Part shown: in pieces, positions 50,967 through 59,508 of the stretch | Numbering within the stretch: position 1 is the first letter of the stretch | Layout of the letters: every line of letters starts with the position of its first letter | NCBI GenBank assembly: GCA_949293315.1 | Contig: CASFCH010000065.1 | Coordinates: forward strand, 1-64,000 | Source: an uncultured Oscillospiraceae bacterium | GTDB taxonomy: Bacteria; Bacillota; Clostridia; Oscillospirales; Acutalibacteraceae | Direction: 5' to 3' | DNA: 64,000 nt | Translations under genes and position numbers: made by a program | The notes under the pieces: generated by a model | Seen by the model: only the letters and a program-made list of their open reading frames with translations | What the model was told of the DNA's origin: nothing | Databases searched by the model: none

Positions 50967-52563
50967 GACGCTCGCATTCTATATCCGTCTGTCAATGGAA
51001 GACGGAGACCTAAAAGGTTCGGCGGATAAAAAAGAAAGTAATAGTATTACCAACCAAAGAAAATTGTTGATAAACTATTATGAGAGCCATCCGGATCTAA
51101 AGAAATACCAGATTATTGAGTTTTGTGATGATGGTTTCAGCGGCACAAACTTTGATCGCCCGCAATTCACGAGAATGATTGAAATGCTGCGTAACCGAGA
51201 AATTGATGCGGTTATGGTAAAAGACCTTTCACGATTTGGACGAGACCATTTAGAGGTCGGCGGGTACTTGGAATTATTGTTTCCCCTATTCGGAACACGC
51301 TTTATTTCCGTCAATGATAATTTCGATACGAACGATTATGTCGGGACAACAGGCGGTCTGGAACTGGCAATCCGAAATCTCGTCAATGGAATGTATAGTA
51401 AGGATCTTTCGCTGAAAATACGAAGTGCAAATCAGGCTCGGAGAAAGCAGGGATTTTATCATTCCTGCGGTCACGCCTTTTATGGCTATCAGCTTGATCC
51501 TAAAGATAAGCGCAAACTTATTGTGGACGAGAATGTCCGTGAGGTCGTAGTCAAAATATTTGACTTGTGTATTGAAGGACGCAGCACTAAAGAGATTGCG
51601 CAATATCTGAATGACGAAAAGATTCTATCGCCGCGACAGTACAAGCTACAAAATGGAATGTTTTATAACGGCAGAGTGGTTGATAATGAGAGTATTTGGC
51701 TGGCTTCCACGATCCGAAAAATGCTCAATGATGGAAGATATACAGGCAAGATGATTTCTAACACACGAGAGATGGTAGGAATACGAAGCAATAACAGCCG
51801 TGTGCTTCCGCGTGAACAGTGGATAGTTGTAGAAAACACCCACGAGGCCATCATTTCAGAGGAAAAGTTTCAAGCCGCTGCCGCTTCGTTGGCTTCTCGA
51901 ATCAAAACAGTCAATATGAATACTTCCGGTAACAGGGCCGGTAATTTATTTGTTTGCGGTTATTGTGGAAGGAAGCTACAGAAAGCACCTGCGATTGATA
52001 CACACCTGTTTTGTTTGAAGGCATCCAGTCAAAACCAAGCGGAATGTGCCGCTATCCACGAAAGTCTGGAAGTACTCCAGGACAAGACGCTGAGTGTTGT
52101 GAAGGCAATCGCACAAATTCTGCTGGATAAGTCCAAGTTTGTGAAAAAATATGATGTCACAGAACAGGCGCAGCTTGAAAGACTGATCGCAGATATGGAA
52201 CGAAGGCGCAGGCAAATTGCGAATGGAAAAAGCTCTCTATATGAGGAGTATCGGAATGGGCATATAAGCAGAGAACGCTTCATCAAAATTCAGTCTGATA
52301 ACAAAGCTGAAGACGAAAGGCTTCAACAGAAGATCGCAGAAAAGAATGTGGTATTAAATGAGTGTATTCAAAAACAAAAAGCTCTTGCCCTCGCAGGGCG
52401 GGATGCGGAACAGATTCAGGCTTTGACTGAGTATCGCCCGGAGGTTATAAGCCGACTGATAGATAAAGTACGAGTATTTGAAGGTGGGCGAATTGAGATT
52501 GGACTAAAAAGCAAGTATCTGACAGATATAATAGGAGAATGTATTCCGGAGCTTGCTTCGTAA
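50956..52563 (+). CDS. Large serine recombinase 3
   Basis: 535 residues. Catalytic FYIRLSMED (Ser13), VMVKDLSRFGRDH, Recombinase domain (GHAFYGYQLDPKDK), zinc ribbon (FVCGYCGRKL; second Cys pair less regular: LFCLKASSQNQAEC) and long coiled coil. ATG at 50,956 lies inside the end of gene 2 with AAAGGAGG upstream. It is the last gene of the element; a terminator and then the spoVAC fragment follow within 70 bp, so attR is next to it. Confidence 0.95.
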   Translation: MPDKTLAFYIRLSMEDGDLKGSADKKESNSITNQRKLLINYYESHPDLKKYQIIEFCDDGFSGTNFDRPQFTRMIEMLRNREIDAVMVKDLSRFGRDHLEVGGYLELLFPLFGTRFISVNDNFDTNDYVGTTGGLELAIRNLVNGMYSKDLSLKIRSANQARRKQGFYHSCGHAFYGYQLDPKDKRKLIVDENVREVVVKIFDLCIEGRSTKEIAQYLNDEKILSPRQYKLQNGMFYNGRVVDNESIWLASTIRKMLNDGRYTGKMISNTREMVGIRSNNSRVLPREQWIVVENTHEAIISEEKFQAAAASLASRIKTVNMNTSGNRAGNLFVCGYCGRKLQKAPAIDTHLFCLKASSQNQAECAAIHESLEVLQDKTLSVVKAIAQILLDKSKFVKKYDVTEQAQLERLIADMERRRRQIANGKSSLYEEYRNGHISRERFIKIQSDNKAEDERLQQKIAEKNVVLNECIQKQKALALAGRDAEQIQALTEYRPEVISRLIDKVRVFEGGRIEIGLKSKYLTDIIGECIPELAS

Positions 52564-52577
52564 TATAGAAAAAAGAA

Positions 52578-52616
52578 TTCCTGCCGAAGTTCGACAGGAA
52601 AATAAAAAAATCTTTT
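52578..52616 (+). terminator. Terminator at the right end of the element
   Basis: Near-perfect palindrome TTCCTGCCGAA / TTCGACAGGAA followed by A/T-rich sequence ending in TCTTTT. Confidence 0.7.
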
Positions 52617-52645
52617 AGGGTTTACTTGACACAAGCAGAGGGCAG
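52617..52645. other. Probable attR junction (element/chromosome)
   Basis: Base composition changes from AT-rich to GC-rich here, and the frame of the spoVAC C-terminus becomes recognisable from about 52,632 (AEGRIMGTGV). The exact crossover dinucleotide cannot be fixed without attL or an empty-site sequence. Confidence 0.6.
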
Positions 52646-52757
52646 GATCATGGGCACCGGCGTGCAGATGTTCACCATTGCCGGACCCGTGATCGTCTAC
52701 GGTACGGCTGCGGCGGTGCTCTACGGCCTGATCATCTATCTGTTCAATCTGTATTAA
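52632..52757 (+). pseudogene. spoVAC: 3' fragment of spoVAC, cut off by the element
   Basis: About 41 codons are conserved SpoVAC C-terminus: EGRIMGTGVQMFTIAGPVIV, then YGTAAAVLYG and a hydrophobic end. SpoVAC is a membrane channel component for dipicolinic acid uptake in the forespore and is needed for normal spores. The rest of the gene must lie at the far left end of the element, outside the window. The reading frame stays open back to 52,569 but no start codon with ribosome site makes sense. SpoVAD follows 14 bp later, as in normal spoVA operons. Unless the element is excised, the strain lacks intact SpoVAC. Confidence 0.85.
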
Positions 52758-52770
52758 AGGGGGGAGCCGT

Positions 52771-53793
52771 ATGCCGATCAGAACAGGGCGGTACGTCCTG
52801 ACGCTGCCCTCCCGTCCGGTCATCGCGGGCAGCGCCGCCGTAGTGGGCAAAAAGGAGGGCGAGGGCCCGCTGGGGCAGGAATTTGACCATATTTTTACCG
52901 ATACCACGATGGGGGAGCCCTCGTGGGAAAAGGCGGAGAGCGCCCTCGTGCGCGAGGCGGTCATCCGTGCGCTGGCAAAGGCGTCGCTCTCCTCCGCGGA
53001 GATCGACGTGATCTTTTCCGGCGACCTATTAAACCAGTGCATCGCCACCACCTTCGGCCTGCGGGAACTGGATATTCCCTTTGCGGGGCTGTACGGCGCA
53101 TGCTCCACCATGGCGCTCTCCCTGGCGATGGCGGCCGTGTTTACGGACAGCGGCGCGGCCAATAACGCCATCGCGTCCACGTCGTCACACTTCGCCTCCG
53201 CGGAAAAGCAGTTCCGCTATCCGCTTGAATACGGCGGCCAGCGTCCGCCCTCCGCACAGTGGACGGCCACGGCGGCCGGTGCGGCGGTGGTGAGCAAATC
53301 GGGCGGCGGCCCGCGGATTGAGCAGGTGCTCTTTGGCCGGATCCAGGATCTCGGGATCAAGGACGCCAACAACATGGGCGCAGCCATGGCGCCCGCAGCC
53401 TGCGCCACGATCGCGGACTTTTTACGCGATACCAATACAAAACCGACGGATTATGATATGATCCTCACCGGCGACCTCGGAGCCGTAGGTTCCAAACTGC
53501 TGATCGAACTGATGCAGAAGCAGGAGGGGATTGATATCTCTCCGGTGCATGCGGACTGCGGCCTGATGCTCTACTCGCTCGATGAGCAGGATGTCAACGC
53601 CGGCGCTTCCGGCTGCGGCTGCTCCGGCAGTGTGGTGTGCTCCTATATTATGAAACGCCTTGCCACCGGGGCGCTCAAGCGGGTGCTCTTCGCGGGGACG
53701 GGGGCGCTGATGTCCCCCACCTCCTCACGGCAGGGGGAGAGTATCCCGGGCGTGGCCCATGCGGTGCTGCTCACCTCAACGGGAAGGGAGTGA
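52771..53793 (+). CDS. spoVAD: Stage V sporulation protein AD
   Basis: 340 residues, full length. Thiolase-like fold protein that binds dipicolinic acid: features VIAGSAAVVGKKEGEGPLGQ, FAGLYGACSTMALSLAMA, STSSHFASAEKQFRYPLEYG and ASGCGCSGSVVCSYI. It acts in the forespore inner membrane complex with SpoVAC and others. AAAGGGGGG precedes the ATG. With spoVAC broken upstream, its transcription from the native forespore promoter is also separated by the element. Confidence 0.95.
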   Translation: MPIRTGRYVLTLPSRPVIAGSAAVVGKKEGEGPLGQEFDHIFTDTTMGEPSWEKAESALVREAVIRALAKASLSSAEIDVIFSGDLLNQCIATTFGLRELDIPFAGLYGACSTMALSLAMAAVFTDSGAANNAIASTSSHFASAEKQFRYPLEYGGQRPPSAQWTATAAGAAVVSKSGGGPRIEQVLFGRIQDLGIKDANNMGAAMAPAACATIADFLRDTNTKPTDYDMILTGDLGAVGSKLLIELMQKQEGIDISPVHADCGLMLYSLDEQDVNAGASGCGCSGSVVCSYIMKRLATGALKRVLFAGTGALMSPTSSRQGESIPGVAHAVLLTSTGRE

Positions 53794-53803
53794 TTCGAAA
53801 GTG

Positions 53804-53983
53804 ATGAAGGATGTCCGGCGCGATCTGGGGATCATCTCCTACGCGGCCAAGTCGATCAAATGGATGTATATCCTGCGCAAGGCGCTCACCTTCGGCGTGA
53901 TCGTATTCACCGGCGTAGAGCTGATTCGGCTTTTTTTAAAAAACAAGGATGAATTGAGTGAAAAAGTCGGCATGTTTTTTTAA
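53804..53983 (+). CDS. Small single-span membrane protein downstream of spoVAD
   Basis: 59 residues (RRDLGIISYAAKSIKWMYIL, then one membrane helix and a charged end). In many Clostridia spoVAE follows spoVAD; this is not SpoVAE (too short, one helix). Start ATG 53,804, 10 bp after spoVAD, so same operon. Unknown role, plausibly sporulation-linked. Confidence 0.65.
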   Translation: MKDVRRDLGIISYAAKSIKWMYILRKALTFGVIVFTGVELIRLFLKNKDELSEKVGMFF

Positions 53984-53998
53984 AATGTGGTATACTAT

Positions 53999-54039
53999 AG
54001 CTGCTCCCATAGACAATCTGCGTGGGCGCAGCTTTTTTG
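53999..54039 (+). terminator. Terminator after the spoVA segment
   Basis: AGCTGC-t-CCCA / TGGG-c-GCAGCT with a T run of seven. A -10-like TATACT lies right before it (53,991-53,996), so it could also be a leader terminator for nagA. Confidence 0.7.
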
Positions 54040-54077
54040 ATTTTACATATCCTTGTTTTGAAACGGAGTTGAATGTG

Positions 54078-55199
54078 ATGATTTTAAAAAATGCAGTCGT
54101 TTACGGAAATGATTTTATTCCGCGGCGTGTGGATCTGGCAGTGGAGGGGGAGCGAATCGCCCGGCTTGGGGAAAACTTGGACGGAGCGGGGGAGACGCTC
54201 GACTTTTCCGGCTGTACGGTGATCCCCGGCTTTATCGATATCCACACGCACGGCTGCGCCGGGGCGGATACGATGGACGCCACGGAGGAGTCCCTGCGCA
54301 CCATGTCCGAGTGCCAGGCGAGCCACGGCGTGACCTCCTTTTGTCCGACGACCATGACCCTCCCGTATGAGGAGCTGGCCGCAGCGCTCACCGCCGCCAA
54401 ATCGTACATGGGCCGCGAGACGGGCGCCTATATTCAGGGGGTCAATATGGAGGGGCCGTACATCTCCATGGAAAAGAAGGGCGCCCAAAACCCGGACTAT
54501 GTCCGCAGGCCGGATTTTGAGGAGTTCAAAAAGCTCAGCGCGCTCTGCCCCATCAAGCTGGTCGATGTGGCGCCGGAGACGGAGGGCGCATATGACTTCG
54601 CCGATCAGGCGAGTGCGGTCTGTACCGTCAGTCAGGCGCATACCGCCGCCAACTATGCGCAGGCGCAGGAGGGGTTCCGCCACGGTTTTACCCACGCCAC
54701 CCACCTGTACAACGCCATGACGGCGATGACCACCCGCGAGGCGGGCGTTGTGGGCGCTGTCATTGAAAACAGCGGTGTGACGGCGGAGCTCATCTGCGAC
54801 GGCTTCCACATCGCGCCGCCGGTGCTGCGTGTCACATTCCAGGCCCTTGGGAAAGACCGTGCCTGTGTGGTGAGCGACTCCATGAAGGCGGCCGGCCTCC
54901 CGGACGGCGACTACGATCTCGGCGGGCAGGCGGTCTACGTTCGCGGCGGCAAGGCGCTGCTGAAGGACGGCACCATCGCCGCAAGCACCTCCAATATCCA
55001 TGAGGAATTCAAGAATCTGATCGCCTTCGGTATTCCGTTTGAGACGGCGCTGCGCGCCTGCACCATCAATCCCGCGCGCGCCATCCGGGCGGATCACACC
55101 ACCGGCAGCATCCAGGTGGGCAAATATGCCGACGTCGTCGTCCTCGACCGCGACAACGAGATCAGGGCGGTCTTTATCAAGGGCGTGCGCCGCGTCTGA
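54078..55199 (+). CDS. nagA: N-acetylglucosamine-6-phosphate deacetylase
   Basis: 373 residues. Amidohydrolase fold: GFIDIHTHGCAGADTMDA (metal His pair), EGPYIS, THATHLYNAMT, and VSDSMKAAGLPDGDYDLGG near the active Asp. It removes acetyl from GlcNAc-6-P, sending amino sugars from peptidoglycan recycling or mucin into glycolysis. ATG 54,078 is the start matching the usual N-terminus; longer upstream frame has no ribosome site. nagB is not in the window. Confidence 0.95.
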   Translation: MILKNAVVYGNDFIPRRVDLAVEGERIARLGENLDGAGETLDFSGCTVIPGFIDIHTHGCAGADTMDATEESLRTMSECQASHGVTSFCPTTMTLPYEELAAALTAAKSYMGRETGAYIQGVNMEGPYISMEKKGAQNPDYVRRPDFEEFKKLSALCPIKLVDVAPETEGAYDFADQASAVCTVSQAHTAANYAQAQEGFRHGFTHATHLYNAMTAMTTREAGVVGAVIENSGVTAELICDGFHIAPPVLRVTFQALGKDRACVVSDSMKAAGLPDGDYDLGGQAVYVRGGKALLKDGTIAASTSNIHEEFKNLIAFGIPFETALRACTINPARAIRADHTTGSIQVGKYADVVVLDRDNEIRAVFIKGVRRV

Positions 55200-55218
55200 T
55201 TTTCAGGGGGCGGTCGAT

Positions 55219-55590
55219 ATGTTTTTCCGTCAGGACTGGCTGATGCGTCAGATCGATATGTTTATTCAGGAACTGGCGCACCTGCTCGGCGAAGAGATCC
55301 CGGACCCCTTCTCCGCGGAGCTGGAGGATTATGGCACCGCAGGGGAGGCCGATCCTTTTGGGGCCCAGTTGAACGCCCTTGTGCATGCGGGCAGGATCAA
55401 CGAGGCGGAAAATCTGCTTTTTGAGAAAATCGGAGATGGAGATCATCATTACATAAAGCAGGGCCTTGATTTTTACGCGCTGCTCAATCAAAAGAGTGAT
55501 GACTATTTGGAGTTGCACGGCTTTTCCCGGGAGGAGATCCGGGAGGGTTTGGAGGACTTCGGACGTGTATATGGGATTGACCTGAAATAG
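55219..55590 (+). CDS. DUF6483-like helical protein
   Basis: 123 residues, ATG 55,219 behind GGGGG. MFFRQDWLMRQIDMFIQELA then a helical body and ITYPIC-free C-terminus. Matches DUF6483, a short helical family common in Clostridia; function unknown. Twenty bp from nagA, probably same transcript. Confidence 0.7.
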   Translation: MFFRQDWLMRQIDMFIQELAHLLGEEIPDPFSAELEDYGTAGEADPFGAQLNALVHAGRINEAENLLFEKIGDGDHHYIKQGLDFYALLNQKSDDYLELHGFSREEIREGLEDFGRVYGIDLK

Positions 55591-55921
55591 AGCTGATTCT
55601 ATATGATAAACAGCCACACACCAGCTTGTTGGTGTGTGGCATTGCTTTTTTATATAAAAATAATACTAAAAATAAATTATTTATTGTTGATAATTGGAAT
55701 AGATTACAAATTTTTTCAAAAAACTTTGACAAACTTTCGGGAAACAACCTATACGCCTTTCACGAACTTACGTAAATTACCGATAAATCTATTTACAACC
55801 CTGCACGGAGATGATACTGTTTTTACAGAAAAATGACGTTAAAAAGGTGCATCTCAGGCGGGCGCAACCTGCCCAAAATGTGATTTTTATTTTCTATTGG
55901 AAAGAGGTCGTGAACACAGAG
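55591..55921. other. Non-coding region: terminator and promoter
   Basis: Terminator GCCACACACCA / TGGTGTGTGGC with T run (55,613-55,651), then an AT-rich stretch and a possible promoter TTGACA (55,726-55,731), 18-bp spacer, TATACG (55,750-55,755) for the ABC genes. No ORF supported. Confidence 0.65.
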
Positions 55922-56605
55922 ATGGCGGGATTGATACGGACGCAGGGATTGCGCAAAACATACGGCTCAGGTGAAAATGCGGTGCGCGCACTCCTGCCGT
56001 GCGATCTGAAGATCGCGGAGGGGGAGACGGTTGCCGTCGTCGGCGCGAGCGGCTCGGGCAAATCGACGCTCCTGCACCTGCTCGGCGGGCTGGATACGCC
56101 GACGTCCGGCCAGATCTTTTTCCGCGGGAGGGACCTCTCCGTGCTCGATGACGATGCGTTGAGCGAATTCCGCCGCCGCCACGTGGGCTTTGTGTTCCAG
56201 AATTACAATCTGGTGCCGGAGCTTACGGCGGGGGAAAATATTGAGCTCCCGCTTCTGCTGGATGAGAAGCAGGCGGACCGCGCCTATCTTGATGCCGTGA
56301 TCGGCCGGCTCGGTCTGCGGGACCGGTTGGCGCACTATCCCGGCGAGCTCTCCGGCGGCCAGCGGCAGCGGGTGGCCATCGCCCGTGCGCTCAGTGCGCG
56401 GCCGGAGCTGCTGCTGTGCGACGAGCCCACCGGCAACCTCGATTCCGCCACGGGCCGGGAGGTCGTCCGGCTGCTGTATGAGATCGCGGCGGAGTACGGC
56501 GTCACGCTCGTCCTTGTCACGCATGATCTTGGGATCGCCGCCACGGCGCAGCGCGTGCTCACCATTGCGGATGGTCAGGTAGGCGGTGATCTGCATGCGT
56601 GCTGA
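55922..56605 (+). CDS. MacB/LolD-type ABC transporter ATPase
   Basis: 227 residues. Walker [10 protein letters not shown] (~41), Q-loop [20 protein letters not shown], signature [15 protein letters not shown], Walker [17 protein letters not shown]. The type-VII (MacB-family) ATPases pair with FtsX-like permeases, here directly downstream with an 11-bp overlap. Substrates in this class are often antimicrobial peptides or lipids. ATG 55,922 chosen; a GTG at 55,910 is possible. Confidence 0.92.
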   Translation: MAGLIRTQGLRKTYGSGENAVRALLPCDLKIAEGETVAVVGASGSGKSTLLHLLGGLDTPTSGQIFFRGRDLSVLDDDALSEFRRRHVGFVFQNYNLVPELTAGENIELPLLLDEKQADRAYLDAVIGRLGLRDRLAHYPGELSGGQRQRVAIARALSARPELLLCDEPTGNLDSATGREVVRLLYEIAAEYGVTLVLVTHDLGIAATAQRVLTIADGQVGGDLHAC

Positions 56606-59162
56606 ATGGAAGCTGGCGCGTGCCTATCTGGGGCGCCACTGGCGGCAGTTTGCGTCGCTGTCCGTCTGCGTAGCCGTGTTTCTGGCGGCGATCTTCAGCC
56701 TGCAGATGTTCTTTCTGGCGTACAATGCCTGGTCGGAGGAGCAGATCCGGCAGGAGTACGGCCGCTGGGATTCGGCCTGGCTGGATGTGGACCCCGATCA
56801 GGCGCAGCTGCCGCCGGCCGATCACGCCGGCGCAGCGTTCACGACCGGCTATGTGCAGGCGGAGCATGCGTCCGTCCAGCAGCGGCCGTGCGTCGGCTAC
56901 TGGACGGGGGAGACGCAGTATCTCATCAACGGGACCCTGCTCTCCGGCTCCATGCCGCAGCAGCCCGGCGAGGCGGCCGTTGCGGAGGACGCATGTTACC
57001 TCCTCGATATCCCCATGGAACCCGGCACGCAGTTCACCGTGCCGGTGACGGATGCGGCAGGCCATACGGCCGAGCGGACCTATACCCTGACCGGCGTGCT
57101 CGCCGCCTACCGCAGCCGGTGGTCGGAAATCGTTCAGTTTCAACGTACAGAGGTACATGATCAGCCGAACATCATCGTAGTCCCTACGGGGGAGCCCGTT
57201 ATCACGGCGCACGTGCTGATGCAGGATGCAAAGCCGATGGGGAATATTTTTGGCGGCGGAGATTACTGCGTCAATTACGTTGTGGCTCCGGAATATCGAA
57301 GTGCGACGGGGCCTCAGGTACTTCTCTGGGCGGTCAGCGGCGTGTTGGTCGTCTTATTCCTGCTGCTCACCGTGATCGGGATTCGCCACGCCGTGCAGCT
57401 GACGCTGCAGGACCAGCGGCGCTTTATCACCCTGCTGCGCTGTACCGGGGCCTCGCGCCGTCAGGTACTGCGAATGATCACGCTGGAGGGGCTGGCGCTC
57501 GCCCTGTGTACGGCGGCCGCCGGGATCGTGATCGGCATTGCGCTCTTTGCCGCCACGGCGGCGGTGCTCAATCAGTTTACGTATGAACTCAGCTATCACC
57601 TCCACCTGCTGCCGTTTATCACCACGGCGGTGCTGGGGATCGCGGTGATCCTCATTACATACCGCATCTTCCTGAGCCGTTCCTTCCGCGGCGCGCCGCT
57701 GGAGACGGAGGGGCAGCGGGACCAAAGACGGCAAAAACACGCCCGCGCCTCCGCCGGAAACCGTTCCTTTATTCAGGTCTGGCGGCGGGAGACAGCCCCG
57801 GCCCACCGCGGGCAGGACTGGATCATCCGCCTGACGGCGGGCGCGTGCATGGCGCTGCTCCTTGTTGCTCCGAGTTATGCGGATCTCGCGATTGACGCCA
57901 CCTACTTCTACGACGATCTGGAGCAGAGCCGTACCGGGATGGACTACTGGTTCGGCCTTCGTCAGGGCGGGAGCGGGACGGGATCTCTTTACAATGAGAC
58001 GCCGCGCTACAAGGGCCTGACGGCGGACGCCTACCGGGAGCTGGCCGGAAATCCGAATCTCTCCGTGGACTATGCCGCCATCGGTAATATGTCCAGCGCA
58101 GCGATCGTTCTGCTGCCCGGGGAGAAGCAGATTGAAGCTGTGGAGCAGCTTGCGGGACGTGACAGCTTTTGCAGGCGGGAGGAGAAGAACAGCGCATTTA
58201 TGGAGGAACTCGGCTTCCCGGCGGGCAGCGATCTGTTGCTCTATTCCATCGTGGGCATGCCGTGGGAACAGGTACAGAAGTTGGAGGGCGAGCGCCTTGG
58301 CGGCGCGCTCAGCCGGCAATCCTTTGATTCCGGCGCGCAGGTGGCGGCCTTTGGCGAGGGGTTCCGGGTCGGCGATACGGTCACCATCGCCGTCACCTCA
58401 TTCCCCTCGGCGCCGACGCAGGAGGAGATTGAAAACGGACTGAACTACGGCGTGCCGGAGATCTCGTATCTGCATGCGACGGTCGGCGCGGTGTACGGCG
58501 CGGGGGACTCGTTTGCGGCCGGCAGGCTGAAGAGCAATTTTCCGCAATGCCTGATCCTCTCCGCGGATCTGCTGCAGCAGCTCGACCCCGGCGCGGGGTA
58601 TGACGACGTGTGCCTCTCCCTCGCGTGCGACCCGGACGACGAGGCCGCCATGGCCGGCGTCCACGATTCACTCGACCGTGCAGAAACGATGTCCTTCATG
58701 ACCTTTTACCGCGACTTCACCAGCCTGAATCAGGAGAAGGCGGACGTCTCCCTGGAGGTGCGGCTGCCCTATATCGCCATGATCGCGGTATTCGCCGTCA
58801 CCATCTTCATCGCGCTGCTGATCTCCATGGATCTCAAGGTGAAATCCTCGGCGCATAGCCTGCTGCTGATGCGCGCAGTGGGCCTCGACCGCAAAAAGCT
58901 GAGCCGCCTGCTGTTGATGAGCAATGTGCTGCCCTGTCTGGAGGGCGCTGCCGGCGGAATCCTGTTGGGCGGCGGGATCGGGTTGTTTTTAACCGTAATG
59001 AACGGCCTGTCCGCAAGCTCGATCCTGCTGCGCACCCTGCTCCCGAACCTGATCGCAGGGCTTGTTCTGCTGATGGTCATGGCGGTGGTCTCCTATCTGC
59101 GTCCGCGCAGGTGGATCCTATCACGCCCGGTGATCGACAGCATCGAGAATACGCCGTTTTAA
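56595..59162 (+). CDS. FtsX-like ABC permease (two FtsX domains)
   Basis: 855 residues. Membrane segments: one near the N-terminus (~20-40), three or four in the centre (~240-360 and ~410), and three in the last ~140 residues, with a large outer domain between (~420-700). Duplication of the FtsX fold is typical of MacB-type permeases. It should form a tripartite-like exporter or mechanotransmission complex with the upstream ATPase. Start ATG 56,595 within the end of the ATPase gene; GTG 56,586 is an alternative. Confidence 0.88.
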   Translation: MRAEWKLARAYLGRHWRQFASLSVCVAVFLAAIFSLQMFFLAYNAWSEEQIRQEYGRWDSAWLDVDPDQAQLPPADHAGAAFTTGYVQAEHASVQQRPCVGYWTGETQYLINGTLLSGSMPQQPGEAAVAEDACYLLDIPMEPGTQFTVPVTDAAGHTAERTYTLTGVLAAYRSRWSEIVQFQRTEVHDQPNIIVVPTGEPVITAHVLMQDAKPMGNIFGGGDYCVNYVVAPEYRSATGPQVLLWAVSGVLVVLFLLLTVIGIRHAVQLTLQDQRRFITLLRCTGASRRQVLRMITLEGLALALCTAAAGIVIGIALFAATAAVLNQFTYELSYHLHLLPFITTAVLGIAVILITYRIFLSRSFRGAPLETEGQRDQRRQKHARASAGNRSFIQVWRRETAPAHRGQDWIIRLTAGACMALLLVAPSYADLAIDATYFYDDLEQSRTGMDYWFGLRQGGSGTGSLYNETPRYKGLTADAYRELAGNPNLSVDYAAIGNMSSAAIVLLPGEKQIEAVEQLAGRDSFCRREEKNSAFMEELGFPAGSDLLLYSIVGMPWEQVQKLEGERLGGALSRQSFDSGAQVAAFGEGFRVGDTVTIAVTSFPSAPTQEEIENGLNYGVPEISYLHATVGAVYGAGDSFAAGRLKSNFPQCLILSADLLQQLDPGAGYDDVCLSLACDPDDEAAMAGVHDSLDRAETMSFMTFYRDFTSLNQEKADVSLEVRLPYIAMIAVFAVTIFIALLISMDLKVKSSAHSLLLMRAVGLDRKKLSRLLLMSNVLPCLEGAAGGILLGGGIGLFLTVMNGLSASSILLRTLLPNLIAGLVLLMVMAVVSYLRPRRWILSRPVIDSIENTPF

Positions 59163-59508
59163 AGAAAACAAACACCAGAAAAGCACCCCGAACGCCGGAT
59201 AGCATTGTGTGTCCTCCGGCAGCGGGGTGCTTTTGACGAATCAATCGTGGGTTTTGAAATCAAAGCGTGTATAATAGAACAGGAGGCCATTTCTAACGAT
59301 CGTGGAAGTATAAAGGCCGGTTCCATTCTGTGAATACGCCCATACAGGAGATCCCCCATACGTTGTGTGTGGGGATTTTTGCTGCCGCTGTCACGTTTAA
59401 CATTCGATTAATATTCGATTTAATTTCAAAAAACAATGCCCCTGTATTCTATTGAACAGAGACAGACACAGCGAGTCTGGTAAAAATCAGTTACTGGGGG
59501 CAATCATT
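59163..59508. other. Non-coding region: terminator, possible small transcript, direct repeat
   Basis: Terminator AAGCACCCCG / CGGGGTGCTT (59,181-59,232, loop contains CCGGA / TCCGG). A TATAAT at 59,270 and a hairpin-plus-T terminator ATCCCC / GGGGAT (59,351-59,380) could bracket a ~100-nt RNA. Then the tandem ATTCGATTAAT ATTCGATTTAAT (about 59,402-59,424), a possible response-regulator site, precedes the epimerase gene. No ORF supported. Confidence 0.55.

Larger units (their letters stand above)
1..52630. mobile_element. Large integrative element, right-hand part (left end outside window)
   Basis: Everything left of about 52,630 is AT-richer than the chromosome to its right and is packed with element genes: three tandem large serine recombinases at the right edge, ParM/ParR-like partition, SSB, primase, RecD2-like helicase, YqaJ nuclease, DNA ligase, toxin-antitoxin, Tn916-like regulators and an IS200 copy. 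The right boundary falls inside spoVAC, whose 3' end resumes directly after the last recombinase terminator. No conjugation genes (relaxase, VirD4, VirB4) are visible, so mobility type is inferred; they may lie further left. The first 10 kb could include smaller nested insertions. Integrative element with high confidence; conjugative nature unproven. Confidence 0.85.

Noticed and set aside
1-52630. Prophage
   Set aside because: No capsid, portal, terminase, tail or lysis genes; contents fit an integrative/plasmid-like element.
54084-55097. Minus-strand frame of 337 codons opposite nagA
   Set aside because: GC-rich DNA leaves antisense frames open; the amidohydrolase motifs are on the plus strand.
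57354-58319. Minus-strand frame opposite the FtsX permease
   Set aside because: Arg/Ala/Gly-rich translation without motifs, caused by GC-rich third positions.
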